Shown here: positions 25,801 through 34,179 of the stretch, piece by piece | Numbering within the stretch: position 1 is the stretch's first letter | How the letters are laid out: every line of letters begins with the position of its first letter | Source of the DNA: RGIG5612 sp963591145 | Lineage (GTDB): Bacteria > Bacillota > Clostridia > Lachnospirales > Lachnospiraceae | Length of the DNA stretch: 46,649 nucleotides | Direction: 5' to 3' | Assembly: GCA_963591145.1 (NCBI GenBank) | Contig: CAVARE010000071.1 | Span: forward strand, 1-46,649 | Notes under the pieces: generated by a model | What the model was told of the DNA's origin: nothing | The model's input: only the letters and a program-made list of their open reading frames with translations | Databases searched by the model: none | Made by a program: the position numbers and the translations under genes

Positions 25801-26597
25801 TCATTAAGGTCTGATGTGGCAAATCTGCCGCCATCAAGCTGAACCATAGGTCTTAAATCTGGCGGAATAACAGGAATGATCTTAAGGATCATCCACTCAG
25901 GTCTGTTGCCTGATTTCTTGAATGCCTCTACGACCTCAAGTCTCTTAATGATCTTAGTTTTCTTCTGGCCTGATGCAGTATCAAGCTCTTCTCTTAACTC
26001 TTCAGACAGCTTCTCAACATCGATCTTAGATAAGATCTCGTCGATTGCCTCGGCACCCATGCCTACTCTGGCTGTCTTGAACAGATCTCCATATTCTTCC
26101 TTAGCCTTCTGAAGATCTGATTCTGTGAGTATCTGCTTATATTCAAGGCTGGTCTCGCCTGGATCAAGGACGATATAATTGGCAAAATACAGTACCTTCT
26201 CCAGTACCTTCGGTGAGAGATCCAGAATAAGTCCCATTCTCGATGGAATGCCCTTGAAATACCAGATATGTGATACCGGTGCAGCCAGCTCGATATGACC
26301 CATTCTTTCACGTCTTACAGATGCCTTAGTTACCTCAACGCCGCATCTGTCACAGACCATACCCTTGAATCTTACTTTTTTATATTTGCCGCAATGACAC
26401 TCCCAGTCCTTGCTAGGTCCGAAAATTCTCTCGCAGAATAATCCGTCCTTCTCAGGCTTCAGAGTACGATAATTAATGGTTTCCGGCTTAGTTACTTCAC
26501 CATGTGACCATTCACGAATCTTATCAGGGCTGGCCAGACTGATTCGTATCTTATCGAATGTCATTGACGCATAACCTTCTTTAGTAATCTGAGTCAT
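22872..26597 (-). CDS. rpoC: DNA-directed RNA polymerase subunit beta'
   Basis: This 1241-residue subunit forms the catalytic clamp of RNA polymerase. The N-terminal zinc ribbon is intact (Cys67, Cys69, Cys82, Cys85). The absolutely conserved NADFDGD motif that binds the catalytic magnesium is present near residues 455-461. A second zinc site follows around residues 880-895 (CRSETGICSKC). The trigger-loop region with MRTFHTGG is complete. The C-terminal ~45 residues are a very acidic Ala/Glu/Asp tail. No intein or large insertion is seen, and the length is normal for Bacillota. GGAGGAG precedes the ATG. The gene follows rpoB after 11 bases and the transcript ends at the hairpin near 22.8 kb. 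Confidence 0.99.
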   Translation of the reverse strand: MTQITKEGYASMTFDKIRISLASPDKIREWSHGEVTKPETINYRTLKPEKDGLFCERIFGPSKDWECHCGKYKKVRFKGMVCDRCGVEVTKASVRRERMGHIELAAPVSHIWYFKGIPSRMGLILDLSPKVLEKVLYFANYIVLDPGETSLEYKQILTESDLQKAKEEYGDLFKTARVGMGAEAIDEILSKIDVEKLSEELREELDTASGQKKTKIIKRLEVVEAFKKSGNRPEWMILKIIPVIPPDLRPMVQLDGGRFATSDLNDLYRRIINRNNRLKRLLEMGAPEIIVRNEKRMLQEAVDALIDNGRRGRPVTGPGNRSLKSLSDMLKGKQGRFRQNLLGKRVDYSGRSVIVVGPDLKIYQCGLPKEMAVELFKPFVMKKLCDYEKANNIKQAKKMVEKLQPEVWDVLEEVIKEHPVMLNRAPTLHRLGIQAFEPKLVEGRAIRLHPLVCTAYNADFDGDQMAAHLPLSVEAQAECRFLMLSPNNLLKPSDGAPVAVPSQDMVLGIYYLTQQRDGEIGEDRAFKSLNEAIMAYENKQITLQSKVRVRVTREVPGDEPITGIINTSLGRLLFNEIIPQDLGFVKRETREDYLKLEIDELVKKKTLKKILEKVINVHGATVTAEVLDNIKSTGYKYATRAAFTVSIADMTVPEKKKEIIRQAEETVEMIQDDFRMGLLTDQERYASVVDVWEKADKEVTHELMSGMDQYNNIFMMADSGARGSEQQIKQLAGMRGLMADTTGKTIELPIKSNFREGLDVLEYFISAHGARKGLSDTALRTADSGYLTRRLVDVSQELTINEPDCCANEPDDIPYMEVERFTYGKEEVESLKDRITGRYAAEDIVAENGEVLVKKNHMITPSRAEKVVAAGIQSVKIRTVLTCRSETGICSKCYGANMATGQAVQVGEAVGIIAAQSIGEPGTQLTMRTFHTGGVAGGDITQGLPRVEELFEARKPKGVAIVSDFEGDAQLRTNKNKHEIVVTAEDGREKAYLIPYGSITRIHEGEVVHVNACDRLTDGPINPHDILRILDVKDVQDYIMKEVQRVYRLQGVEINDKHIEIIVRQMLKKIRIEEVGDSNFLPGITVNVTEFNKVNKQLIAEGKEPAVGKHIILGITKASLATNSFLSAASFQETTKVLTDAAINGKVDPLIGLKENVIIGKLIPAGTGMKRYRNVKLNTDLMIEEKRRQEEEARAKALAEAEAGAEAEQAEVTDESVVDDADVITDEIVDDDQAVIADDEE

Positions 26598-26608
26598 CTT
26601 ATCTCCTC

Positions 26609-29600
26609 CTACTCGTAATCATCTGCAAAGTCTTCATCGACATAACTGTCATTAGTATATGCGTCATCGACTATATCATCGGCTTCATGTCTTGCATCAT
26701 CATACTGAGAAAGAGTGAAGCCTGCCTTTTCGAAGTTCTCCTTGCTCTTAGAGAAGCTTGTATTTGAAATAATAGCATTGAGGTTCGTCTCGCCATAATC
26801 TACTGACTCAAGCATCTTGATCTCATTATCATTTTCATCAAGAACCTTGATATCCAGAGCCAGTGACTGCAGTTCCTTAACAAGTACCTTGAATGATTCC
26901 GGTGTTCCTGCTTCAGGGATGTTCTCACCCTTGATGATAGCTTCGTATGTCTTAACACGTCCTACAACGTCATCCGACTTGACTGTCAGGATCTCCTGAA
27001 GTGTATATGATGCTCCATATGCTTCAAGAGCCCAAACTTCCATCTCTCCGAATCTCTGTCCACCGAACTGAGCTTTGCCGCCTAATGGCTGCTGAGTTAC
27101 GAGTGAGTAAGGACCTGTTGAACGGGCATGGATCTTATCATCAACCAGATGATGAAGCTTCAGGTAATGCATGTGTCCGATTGTAACAGGTGCATCGAAA
27201 TACTCTCCTGTTCTTCCGTCACGAAGTCTTACCTTACCATCTCTTCTGATAGGAACGCCTTTATATTCAGCCTTATGATCCTGATGCTCTTCGAGATATT
27301 TGAATACATCCGGATCAAGGACATCCTCATACTGTGCCCTGAATTCGTCAAATGACTTATTTACATAAGCATCTGCCATATCCAGAGTGTCCATGATGTC
27401 ATCTTCATTTGCACCATCAAATACTGGTGTTGAGATCTTGAAACCAAGGGCACGGGCTGCAAGTGAGAGGTGCGTCTCCATAACCTGTCCGATATTCATA
27501 CGGCTAGGTACGCCCAGAGGGTTCAGCACGATGTCCAGCGGACGGCCGTTTGGAAGGAATGGCATATCTTCAACAGGAAGTACACGTGAAACTACACCCT
27601 TGTTACCATGACGTCCTGCCATCTTATCACCTACAGAGATCTTTCTCTTCTGGGCAATATATACACGGACTGTCTGCTTAACGCCTGGGCTTAATTCATC
27701 GCCGGCTTCTCTTGTAAATACCTTAGCATCAACAACGATACCATAAGCACCATGCGGTACCTTAAGAGATGTATCACGAACCTCTCTAGCCTTCTCACCG
27801 AAGATGGCTCTTAACAGTCTCTCTTCAGGTGTAAGCTCTGTCTCTCCCTTAGGAGTAACCTTACCTACCAGGATATCACCGGCTCTAACCTCGGCTCCAA
27901 TTCTGATAATACCACGTTCATCCAGATCCTTAAGGGCTTCATCACCAACGCCCGGCACATCTCGTGTGATATCCTCTGGACCTAACTTGGTATCACGTGC
28001 TTCTGTCTCATATCTTTCAATATGAATAGATGTATATACATCGTCACGAACAAGTCTTTCGCTTAAGAGTACGGCATCCTCGTAATTGTAGCCTTCCCAT
28101 GTCATGAATCCGATCAACGGGTTTTTACCGAGAGCCAGCTCGCCGTTAGATGTGCTGGCGCCATCAGCGATAACCTGTCCCTTTACAACCTTCTCGCCCT
28201 TATCAACGATAGGTCTCTGGTTGTAGCAGTTAGACTGGTTCGAACGTGAGAATTTGGTGATTTTATATAAATCGTAATCTCCGTCATTTGTACGGATTCC
28301 GATTTCAACTGCAGATACATGCTCTACGACGCCATCACGTTTTGCCAGGATACATACGCCTGAGTCCTTAGCAATCTTGGACTCCATACCGGTTCCTACA
28401 ATCGGTGAATCAGTTGTAAGAAGAGGTACGGCCTGACGCTGCATGTTAGATCCCATCAGGGCACGGTTAGCATCGTCGTTCTCGAGGAATGGGATCATGG
28501 ATGTAGCAGCCGAGAATACCATTCGAGGAGAAACGTCCATCAGGTCGATATCTGTCTTATCATACTCAGATGTTTCTTCTCTGAAACGTCCTGCGACTGT
28601 ATTACGTACGAAATGTCCCTCGCTGTCGAGCTGAGCATTTGCCTGTGCTACCTTATATTTATCTTCCTCATCAGCAGTAAGGTATACAACCTCATCTGTT
28701 ACACGCGGATTTTCCGGATCTGTCTTATCTACTACTCGGTATGGTGCCTCAACGAATCCATACTTGTTAACTCTTGCAAATGATGCCAGCGAGTTAATAA
28801 GACCGATGTTAGGACCTTCAGGTGTCTCTACAGGGCACATACGTCCATAATGAGTATAATGTACGTCTCGAACCTCGAATCCGGCACGATCTCTTGACAG
28901 ACCACCAGGTCCTAAGGCACTCAAACGTCTCTTATGGGTCAGCTCACTAAGAGGATTACACTGATCCATAAACTGTGACAGCTGTGATGATCCAAAGAAC
29001 TCTCTTACCGCAGCTGTAACAGGCTTAATATTAATAAGAGACTGCGGCGTGATAGAATCAATATCCTGAGTCTGCATTCTTTCATGGACAACTCTTTCCA
29101 TTCTCGAAAGACCTACTCTGTACTGATTCTGAAGCAGTTCGCCGACAGATCTGATACGTCTGTTTCCTAAGTGGTCGATATCGTCAAATGTTCCCATTCC
29201 TGAATCCAGGTTGAGTCCATAGCTGATGCTGGCGAAGATATCCTCCTTAGTAATATGCTTAGGAATAAGCTCGTTAATGTGTTTTTTAATAGCTTCCTTA
29301 CGCTCTTCCTTAGTCTTGTATTCATTTAAGATCTCAGCAAGCGCAGGGAAATAAACCTCATTTTCAGTGAGGCCTAATTCTTTTTTATCTTCATCAGTTA
29401 ACTTAACATAGCAGTTAACATCTACCATCAAGTTGGAGATAACCTTGATGTTTCTGTCTTCACCCTTGATAAGTACGACTGGAACACCGCCATTCTGGAT
29501 ATTCTCACAGATCTCATCTGTTACGATATCGCCAGCCTTGGCAATAATCTCTCCAGAGAACTGGTCAATTACGTCTTCTCCAAGCTCACGTCCAAGTATT

Positions 29601-30463
29601 CTGTCTTTGTACGCTAATTTTTTGTTGAATTTGTAACGTCCAACCTTGGCCAGGTCGTAACGTTTCGGATCAAAGAACATTGATGAGATCAGGCTCTCAG
29701 CATTTTCAACCTGGAGAGGCTCGCCTGGTCTGAGTTTTTTATAAAGTTCAAGGATGCCTTCCTTATAATTCTTCGAAACGTCCTTGGCAAAGCAGGCCAG
29801 AATCTTAGGTTCCTCGCCGAACATTTCAATGATCTCATCATTAGTTCCTACGCCCATAGCCCTGATAAGCACAGTTACAGGAACCTTACGTGCCTTATCA
29901 GCATGAACATAGTAAACATCATTTGAATCAGTTTCATATTCAAACCATGCGCCTCTGTTAGGAATAACATTGCAAGCATACAATTCCTTACCCAGCTTAT
30001 CATGGCTTAATGTGAAATAAATACCAGGAGAACGAACCAACTGTGATACGATAACACGCTCTGCACCGTTGATAACGAATGTACCTGTGTCAGTCATGAG
30101 TGGCATATCACCCATGAAAATCTCATGTTCTGCGATTTCACCTGTTTCTTTATTGTTAAGACGAACCTTAACCTTCAGTGGAGCCGCATATGTCGCATCT
30201 CTTTCTTTGCATTCTTCGATAGTGTATTTGATATCATCCTTAGCTATCTGAAAATCCACAAATTCAAGTCTCATAGACTGATTGTAGTCTTCGATAGGAG
30301 AAATATCATTGAATACTTCTCTCAATCCGTCATTCAGGAACCATTCATAGGATGCTTTCTGAATTTCGATCAGATTAGGCATTTCCAGAACTTCTTGCTG
30401 TCTGGCATAACTCATTCTGATCCCTTTACCACTCTTTACAGGACGAATTCTGTTTTTCTCCAT
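26609..30463 (-). CDS. rpoB: DNA-directed RNA polymerase subunit beta
   Basis: This 1284-residue subunit forms the other half of the RNA polymerase active-site cleft. The frame is open to 30571, but the ATG at 30463 has GGAGAGG at good spacing and begins the conserved region after the promoter. The rifampicin-binding region reads SSQLSQFMDQ, THKRRLSALGPGG, with unmutated-type Asp, His and Ser residues at the positions that usually change in resistant strains, so a sensitive-type pocket is expected. The conserved KxGDKMAGRHGNKG and the C-terminal GGKAQFGGQRFGEMEVWALEA are split here only for description and are both complete. A strong promoter at 30553-30581 can transcribe rpoB-rpoC independently of the ribosomal protein genes upstream. 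Confidence 0.99.
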   Translation of the reverse strand: MEKNRIRPVKSGKGIRMSYARQQEVLEMPNLIEIQKASYEWFLNDGLREVFNDISPIEDYNQSMRLEFVDFQIAKDDIKYTIEECKERDATYAAPLKVKVRLNNKETGEIAEHEIFMGDMPLMTDTGTFVINGAERVIVSQLVRSPGIYFTLSHDKLGKELYACNVIPNRGAWFEYETDSNDVYYVHADKARKVPVTVLIRAMGVGTNDEIIEMFGEEPKILACFAKDVSKNYKEGILELYKKLRPGEPLQVENAESLISSMFFDPKRYDLAKVGRYKFNKKLAYKDRILGRELGEDVIDQFSGEIIAKAGDIVTDEICENIQNGGVPVVLIKGEDRNIKVISNLMVDVNCYVKLTDEDKKELGLTENEVYFPALAEILNEYKTKEERKEAIKKHINELIPKHITKEDIFASISYGLNLDSGMGTFDDIDHLGNRRIRSVGELLQNQYRVGLSRMERVVHERMQTQDIDSITPQSLINIKPVTAAVREFFGSSQLSQFMDQCNPLSELTHKRRLSALGPGGLSRDRAGFEVRDVHYTHYGRMCPVETPEGPNIGLINSLASFARVNKYGFVEAPYRVVDKTDPENPRVTDEVVYLTADEEDKYKVAQANAQLDSEGHFVRNTVAGRFREETSEYDKTDIDLMDVSPRMVFSAATSMIPFLENDDANRALMGSNMQRQAVPLLTTDSPIVGTGMESKIAKDSGVCILAKRDGVVEHVSAVEIGIRTNDGDYDLYKITKFSRSNQSNCYNQRPIVDKGEKVVKGQVIADGASTSNGELALGKNPLIGFMTWEGYNYEDAVLLSERLVRDDVYTSIHIERYETEARDTKLGPEDITRDVPGVGDEALKDLDERGIIRIGAEVRAGDILVGKVTPKGETELTPEERLLRAIFGEKAREVRDTSLKVPHGAYGIVVDAKVFTREAGDELSPGVKQTVRVYIAQKRKISVGDKMAGRHGNKGVVSRVLPVEDMPFLPNGRPLDIVLNPLGVPSRMNIGQVMETHLSLAARALGFKISTPVFDGANEDDIMDTLDMADAYVNKSFDEFRAQYEDVLDPDVFKYLEEHQDHKAEYKGVPIRRDGKVRLRDGRTGEYFDAPVTIGHMHYLKLHHLVDDKIHARSTGPYSLVTQQPLGGKAQFGGQRFGEMEVWALEAYGASYTLQEILTVKSDDVVGRVKTYEAIIKGENIPEAGTPESFKVLVKELQSLALDIKVLDENDNEIKMLESVDYGETNLNAIISNTSFSKSKENFEKAGFTLSQYDDARHEADDIVDDAYTNDSYVDEDFADDYE

Positions 30464-30552
30464 TAAATTCCTCTCCTTCGTTTTATTATTATAAACGGTC
30501 CAGGTAATTTTAAGCGTACAAAGACCCACTATCCAACAATAGTGCAACGTAT

Positions 30553-30581
30553 AGGATAGCAAAAGAATCAATAGTTGTCAA
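30553..30581 (-). promoter_or_regulatory. Promoter of rpoB-rpoC
   Basis: On the minus strand TTGACA (30576-30581) and TATCCT (30553-30558) are separated by exactly 17 nt. Transcription would begin about 83 bases before the rpoB ATG. The -35 is a perfect consensus. Confidence 0.75.
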
Positions 30582-30645
30582 ATACTTTTGTTAAAATTTA
30601 CTCTTGACTATGGTCTGAAAATCTCAGAGTTTTGTGGCAATGCAT

Positions 30646-30673
30646 AAAGGGCAATCCTTGCGGATTGCCCTTT
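30646..30673 (-). terminator. Hairpin (partial terminator) between rplL and rpoB
   Basis: AAAGGGCAATCC and GGATTGCCCTTT pair perfectly over 12 bp around a GCAA tetraloop, 25 bases after the rplL stop. The run that follows (TTTATGCATTG) is a poor U-tract, so read-through into rpoB is likely. Confidence 0.75.
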
Positions 30674-30698
30674 GAAATGTTTCGTGATTGAAACGGAA

Positions 30699-31070
30699 TT
30701 ATTTGATTGTAGCCTTAGCGCCTTCAGCTTCGAGCTGCTTAACAAGGTCTTCAGCCTCAGCCTTTGAGATGCCTTCCTTAAGTGTTGAAGGAGCACCATC
30801 AACAAGTTCCTTAGCTTCCTTAAGTCCCAGACCTGTGTTATCACGAACAACCTTGATAACCTTAACCTTGTTTGGTCCGATCTCTGTAAGTTCAACATCG
30901 AACTCTGTCTTCTCTTCAGCTGCTTCTGCAGGACCAGCTGCTGTTACAACAACACCTGCTGCTGCAGATACGCCGAACTCTTCTTCACAAGCTTTTACTA
31001 AATCATTTAATTCTAATACAGATAATTCTTTGATAGCTGCAATAAATTCTTCTGTAGTTAACTTTGCCAT
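30699..31070 (-). CDS. rplL: 50S ribosomal protein L7/L12
   Basis: This 123-residue acidic protein forms the flexible ribosome stalk that recruits translation factors. The N-terminal dimerisation domain (1-35), the Ala-rich hinge (about 36-52) and the C-terminal factor-binding domain with KVIKVVRD and GLGLKEAKELVD are all complete. CAGGAGG precedes the ATG. It follows rplJ after 40 bases and is under the control of the L10 leader upstream. Confidence 0.99.
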   Translation of the reverse strand: MAKLTTEEFIAAIKELSVLELNDLVKACEEEFGVSAAAGVVVTAAGPAEAAEEKTEFDVELTEIGPNKVKVIKVVRDNTGLGLKEAKELVDGAPSTLKEGISKAEAEDLVKQLEAEGAKATIK

Positions 31071-31110
31071 TTTATTTTCCTCCTGTAATGTTTTTACAAT
31101 TAATCAATCA

Positions 31111-31671
31111 TTATTCAGCTGCAGGGGCTTCTTCTGCCGGAGCCTCAGCTGGTGCTTCTTCTGAAGCTGCAGGTGTGCATGCGCTTGCGCCGCCTGCTTC
31201 AGCAATCTGATTAAGAACACGAGCCATATTTGTAATAGGTGACTTCATGCTGCCAAACAGTCTGCCAAGTAATTCATCTCTTGATGGGATAGATGCGATA
31301 GCTACGATTCCATTCTCATCAAAGTATGTTCCCTCTACGACGCCTGCCTTAAGCTGAAGCTTCTCAGCTGTCTTAGCAAATTTTGCAAGAATACGTGCTG
31401 GAGCTGTTGCATCACCACTTGTGATTGCGATAGCTGTTGGTCCATCAAGTTTCTGTGACAGATCAGCAAATACTGTATCCTTTACAGCGAAGTTGATCAT
31501 TGTGTTCTTGTATACTTTATAAGTAACGCCAGCTTCACGGAGCTCTTTACGAAGAGCTGTATCCTGTGCAACTGTTAATCCACGATAGTCAACAAGCACT
31601 GCTGCTGTTGCGCCGTTCAGGTATCCTGATATTTCCTGCACTACAGGTGCTTTCAGTTCAACCTTTGCCAT
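31111..31671 (-). CDS. rplJ: 50S ribosomal protein L10
   Basis: This 186-residue protein anchors the L7/L12 dimers to 23S rRNA. The N-terminal RNA-binding domain has the typical VLVDYRGLTVAQ and LRKELREAGVTYKVYKNT stretches. The C-terminal helix that binds L12 is followed by a ~20-residue Ala/Pro/Glu tail that is longer than in the shortest homologues, a variation commonly seen in this family. AGGAGG precedes the ATG. In Bacillota the L10-L12 complex represses its own operon by binding the leader RNA, which is present here directly upstream. Confidence 0.99.
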   Translation of the reverse strand: MAKVELKAPVVQEISGYLNGATAAVLVDYRGLTVAQDTALRKELREAGVTYKVYKNTMINFAVKDTVFADLSQKLDGPTAIAITSGDATAPARILAKFAKTAEKLQLKAGVVEGTYFDENGIVAIASIPSRDELLGRLFGSMKSPITNMARVLNQIAEAGGASACTPAASEEAPAEAPAEEAPAAE

Positions 31672-31723
31672 TTTCGTTCCTCCTTATATATTTTATTGCC
31701 GATATGTAAGAGGATTAGCATAT

Positions 31724-31836
31724 AAAAACCCTCTGCATCCAAAGACACAGAGGGAATGAAAAACTTAATCTAATTTCTCTTCTATCCTCGGTAGGTTGCA
31801 TGCGTTACGATTAAATCACCTACTGTCTTCGGCGTT
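31724..31836 (-). ncRNA. Ribosomal protein L10 leader with attenuator
   Basis: The transcript between the promoter at 31842-31870 and rplJ contains the conserved L10-leader elements CGAAGACAGTAGGTG and CCTACCGAGG, separated by a short stem. It ends in a terminator-like hairpin in which CCCTCTG pairs with CAGAGGG (31729-31735 and 31748-31754), followed by TTTTTATA. In known examples L10(L12)4 binding the upper structure lowers rplJ-rplL expression. Confidence 0.85.
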
Positions 31837-31841
31837 TATAA

Positions 31842-31870
31842 TATTTATCATACAATCTCAAATCTGTCAA
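31842..31870 (-). promoter_or_regulatory. Promoter of rplJ-rplL
   Basis: TTGACA (31865-31870) and TAAATA (31842-31847) are 17 nt apart on the minus strand. The expected transcription start (about 31835) coincides with the first base of the L10 leader, which supports the assignment. Confidence 0.65.
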
Positions 31871-31907
31871 ACAAATTCAAGATCACTGATCATGATATTT
31901 GGGCTTA

Positions 31908-32606
31908 TCAGCCGTTAACAATCTTGCCTACGTTAAGCTTAACGCCAGGTCCCATTGTTGATGCAAGAGTGATGCTCTTAAGGTATGTTCCCTTTAATGC
32001 AGCCGGACGAGCCTTAACGATTGCATCGATAAGTGTCTGGAAGTTCTCCTGAAGCTGTTCAGCTGTGAATGAAGCCTTGCCAACTGGAACGTGAACAATA
32101 TTAGCCTTATCAAGTCTGTACTCGATCTTACCAGCTTTAAGTTCCTGAACTGCCTTAGCAACGTCCATGGTAACTGTTCCAGCCTTAGGGTTAGGCATAA
32201 GACCTCTAGGTCCCAATACCTTACCAAGACGACCAACAACGCCCATCATGTCAGGTGTAGCTACAACCTTATCATATTCGAACCAGTTTTCATTCTGGAT
32301 CTTAGGAATGAGTTCCTCTGCTCCAACGAAATCAGCGCCAGCATCTAATGCTTCCTGCTCCTTAGGTCCCTTAGCAAATACAAGAACTCTTACGCTCTTA
32401 CCTGTTCCGTGTGGCAGTACAACTGCACCACGAATCTGCTGATCAGCATGACGTCCATCGCATCCTGTACGGATATGAACTTCAACTGTTTCATCAAACT
32501 TAGCTGTTGCGCCTTCCTTAACAAGTGCTACTGCATCTGCTACATCATAGAGCTGATTTCTATCAATCTTCTTAGCTGCTTCTGTGTATTTCTTTCCGTG
32601 TTTCAT
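31908..32606 (-). CDS. rplA: 50S ribosomal protein L1
   Basis: This 232-residue protein forms the mobile L1 stalk at the ribosomal E site and, in many bacteria, binds its own mRNA. The conserved LPHGTGK, DxxGAEELIPKI-type and GPRGLMPNPKAGT stretches are present and the length is normal. GGAGG precedes the ATG. A compact hairpin that resembles an L1 binding site lies just upstream (32618-32643). rplK precedes it by 113 bases. Confidence 0.99.
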   Translation of the reverse strand: MKHGKKYTEAAKKIDRNQLYDVADAVALVKEGATAKFDETVEVHIRTGCDGRHADQQIRGAVVLPHGTGKSVRVLVFAKGPKEQEALDAGADFVGAEELIPKIQNENWFEYDKVVATPDMMGVVGRLGKVLGPRGLMPNPKAGTVTMDVAKAVQELKAGKIEYRLDKANIVHVPVGKASFTAEQLQENFQTLIDAIVKARPAALKGTYLKSITLASTMGPGVKLNVGKIVNG

Positions 32607-32617
32607 TTTTTCCTCCT

Positions 32618-32643
32618 GTGGTGTGTCGGCTCATGCCTCCCAC
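32618..32643 (-). promoter_or_regulatory. Candidate L1 autoregulatory mRNA hairpin
   Basis: On the minus strand GTGG pairs with CCAC and, inside an asymmetric loop, GGC pairs with GCC (GTGGGAGGCATGAGCC core). The hairpin ends only 3-5 bases before the rplA Shine-Dalgarno sequence. Its layout matches the two-stem sites that L1 recognises in mRNA. A second GGCATGAGCCG copy lies ~15 bases upstream. Regulation is inferred, not shown. Confidence 0.5.
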
Positions 32644-32719
32644 TATTATTTATACGGCTCATGCCGCATTATACTATTTATTTTTTTCTGCTGTCGTAAT
32701 AATCAGCTGACTTCTCAAA

Positions 32720-33145
32720 TCAGTCACCAATAAGTACGCCCATTGATCTGCATGTTCCTGCGATCATGCTCATTGCAGCTTCTACTGATGCAGCATTTAA
32801 GTCTGGCATCTTAGTTTCTGCGATCTGCTGAAGATCAGCCTTAGAAATTGTAGCAACCTTCTTCTTATTAGGTTCACCTGAACCTGACTGAAGCTTGCAT
32901 GCCTTCTTGATCAGTACTGCTGCCGGTGGAGTCTTAGTAATGAATGTAAAACTCTTGTCAGCATAAACAGTGATTACAACAGGAATGATCATGCCAGCCT
33001 GATCAGCTGTACGAGCATTGAATTCCTTAGTAAACTGTACAATATTAACACCATACTGACCTAAAGCAGGTCCAACTGGTGGTGCAGGTGTAGCCTTAGC
33101 TGCTTCTATCTGTAATTTGATGTATCCATCGATTTTCTTTGCCAT
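32720..33145 (-). CDS. rplK: 50S ribosomal protein L11
   Basis: This 141-residue protein binds the GTPase-associated region of 23S rRNA and, in relatives, is needed for RelA activation and thiopeptide sensitivity. The N-terminal domain contains the Pro-rich PAPPVGPALGQYGVNI stretch, and the RNA-binding C-terminal domain ends with the typical GTCRSMGV. The length is normal. It lies 43 bases downstream of nusG in the same transcript. Confidence 0.99.
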   Translation of the reverse strand: MAKKIDGYIKLQIEAAKATPAPPVGPALGQYGVNIVQFTKEFNARTADQAGMIIPVVITVYADKSFTFITKTPPAAVLIKKACKLQSGSGEPNKKKVATISKADLQQIAETKMPDLNAASVEAAMSMIAGTCRSMGVLIGD

Positions 33146-33188
33146 TGTAGTTTCCTACCTTTCATCCATTCTGATTGAATCAGATTAA

Positions 33189-33704
33189 TTACATTTTCTT
33201 AATGTCTATAAATCCAATATCTACAGGAGTCTCTCTGCCAAACATGTTAACATTGATTGTAACTGTCTGTTTGGACTCGTTAACTGAGATGATCTTACCC
33301 TCAGTACCTTCCCATACTCCTGAAACAGCCATAACAAGATCGCCGACGCCAAAAGCCACAACAACCTGTTCTCCTCCTCCAAGCAAAGGTTTCATCTCCA
33401 CCTCGGTAAGAGGTACGGGCTTGCTTCCCGGTCCAACAAATCCTGTTACGCCCCTGGTATTTCTTACAACGTACCAGGTTGTATCATTCATGACCATATT
33501 AACGAGTACATATCCAGGGAACTGCTTCTTCTGAACCTGCTTGCGGGTGCCATTCTTGACTTCGACTACATCATGAACCGGTACCGCAACCTCGATTATC
33601 TGATCCTGCAGCTTTCTGTTCTCTATGGTCTTCTCAATGTTAGCTTTAACCTTATTTTCGTATCCTGAATAGGTATGAACAACATACCAGTTTGTTTCTG
33701 CCAT
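33189..33704 (-). CDS. nusG: Transcription antitermination/pausing factor NusG
   Basis: This 171-residue protein binds the RNA polymerase clamp and modulates pausing and Rho action. The NGN domain begins WYVVHTYSGYE and includes FPGYVLV and the TRGVTGFVG loop. The C-terminal KOW domain follows (GVWEGTEGKI). The frame can be extended to a GTG at 33710, but AAAGGAG is correctly spaced for the ATG at 33704 and overlaps the GTG too closely. It follows secE after 10 bases. Confidence 0.98.
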   Translation of the reverse strand: MAETNWYVVHTYSGYENKVKANIEKTIENRKLQDQIIEVAVPVHDVVEVKNGTRKQVQKKQFPGYVLVNMVMNDTTWYVVRNTRGVTGFVGPGSKPVPLTEVEMKPLLGGGEQVVVAFGVGDLVMAVSGVWEGTEGKIISVNESKQTVTINVNMFGRETPVDIGFIDIKKM

Positions 33705-33714
33705 ATTCACTCCT

Positions 33715-33912
33715 TTATGCTATCAGGTTAAGTAGTGCCTGAATGCCTGTATCCAGGAATTTGATAATAACACCAAGGATAATTGTCACTACAATAATAA
33801 GAACTGTCTGTTTCGCAACATCCTTTTTATTAGGCCATACTATCTTTTTGAATTCTGCTTTCAAACCTTTCCAGAAACTTATCTTAGGTTCCTTGTTTGC
33901 ATTCTCAGCCAT
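33715..33912 (-). CDS. secE: Preprotein translocase subunit SecE
   Basis: This 65-residue membrane protein clamps SecY in the protein-export channel. A basic amphipathic helix with the family motif WPNKKDVAKQT is followed by one transmembrane segment (about residues 34-58). The size is usual for Gram-positive SecE. Its ATG shares one base with the rpmG stop codon (TAATG), so the two are translationally coupled. Confidence 0.97.
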   Translation of the reverse strand: MAENANKEPKISFWKGLKAEFKKIVWPNKKDVAKQTVLIIVVTIILGVIIKFLDTGIQALLNLIA

Positions 33913-34061
33913 TACTTTGTCTCCTTGTGTAATGTATGTCTCTGACAGAACTTGCAGTATTTCTTGGTTTCCATCCTATCCGGATGTGTCTTCTTATCTT
34001 TTGTTGTATTGTAATTTCTCTGCTTGCACTCAGTGCATGCTAAAGTAATTCGAGTTCTCAT
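33912..34061 (-). CDS. rpmG: 50S ribosomal protein L33
   Basis: This 49-residue protein starts with MRTRITLACTEC and contains four zinc-binding cysteines as two C-x2-C pairs (ACTEC and YCKFC), so it is the zinc-containing form of L33. GGAGG lies ahead of the ATG. Its stop codon overlaps the secE start by one base. It is the first gene of the nusG-rplK-rplA transcript. Family identification is secure from the pattern and the gene order. Confidence 0.97.
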   Translation of the reverse strand: MRTRITLACTECKQRNYNTTKDKKTHPDRMETKKYCKFCQRHTLHKETK

Positions 34062-34179
34062 TTTATTTCCTCCAAATAAGAGTTAATTATAGGATCATTG
34101 TCATGCACTCCATTGTGGGGCCCCGCGTCCGGAGCATGATGAAAATACATGACTTTCTGCGCTTATCCAGCACAAAAAT

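Noticed and set aside
22872..30463. Intein or frameshift in rpoB/rpoC
   Set aside because: Both reading frames are continuous, of normal length, and conserved motifs are uninterrupted.
30464..30571. N-terminal extension of RpoB
   Set aside because: The extension covers the predicted leader and promoter; the ATG at 30463 has a strong ribosome binding site and matches the family N-terminus.
30608..30898. Minus-strand 96-codon frame overlapping rplL
   Set aside because: Out-of-frame shadow of rplL; Leu/Arg-rich translation and no ribosome binding site.
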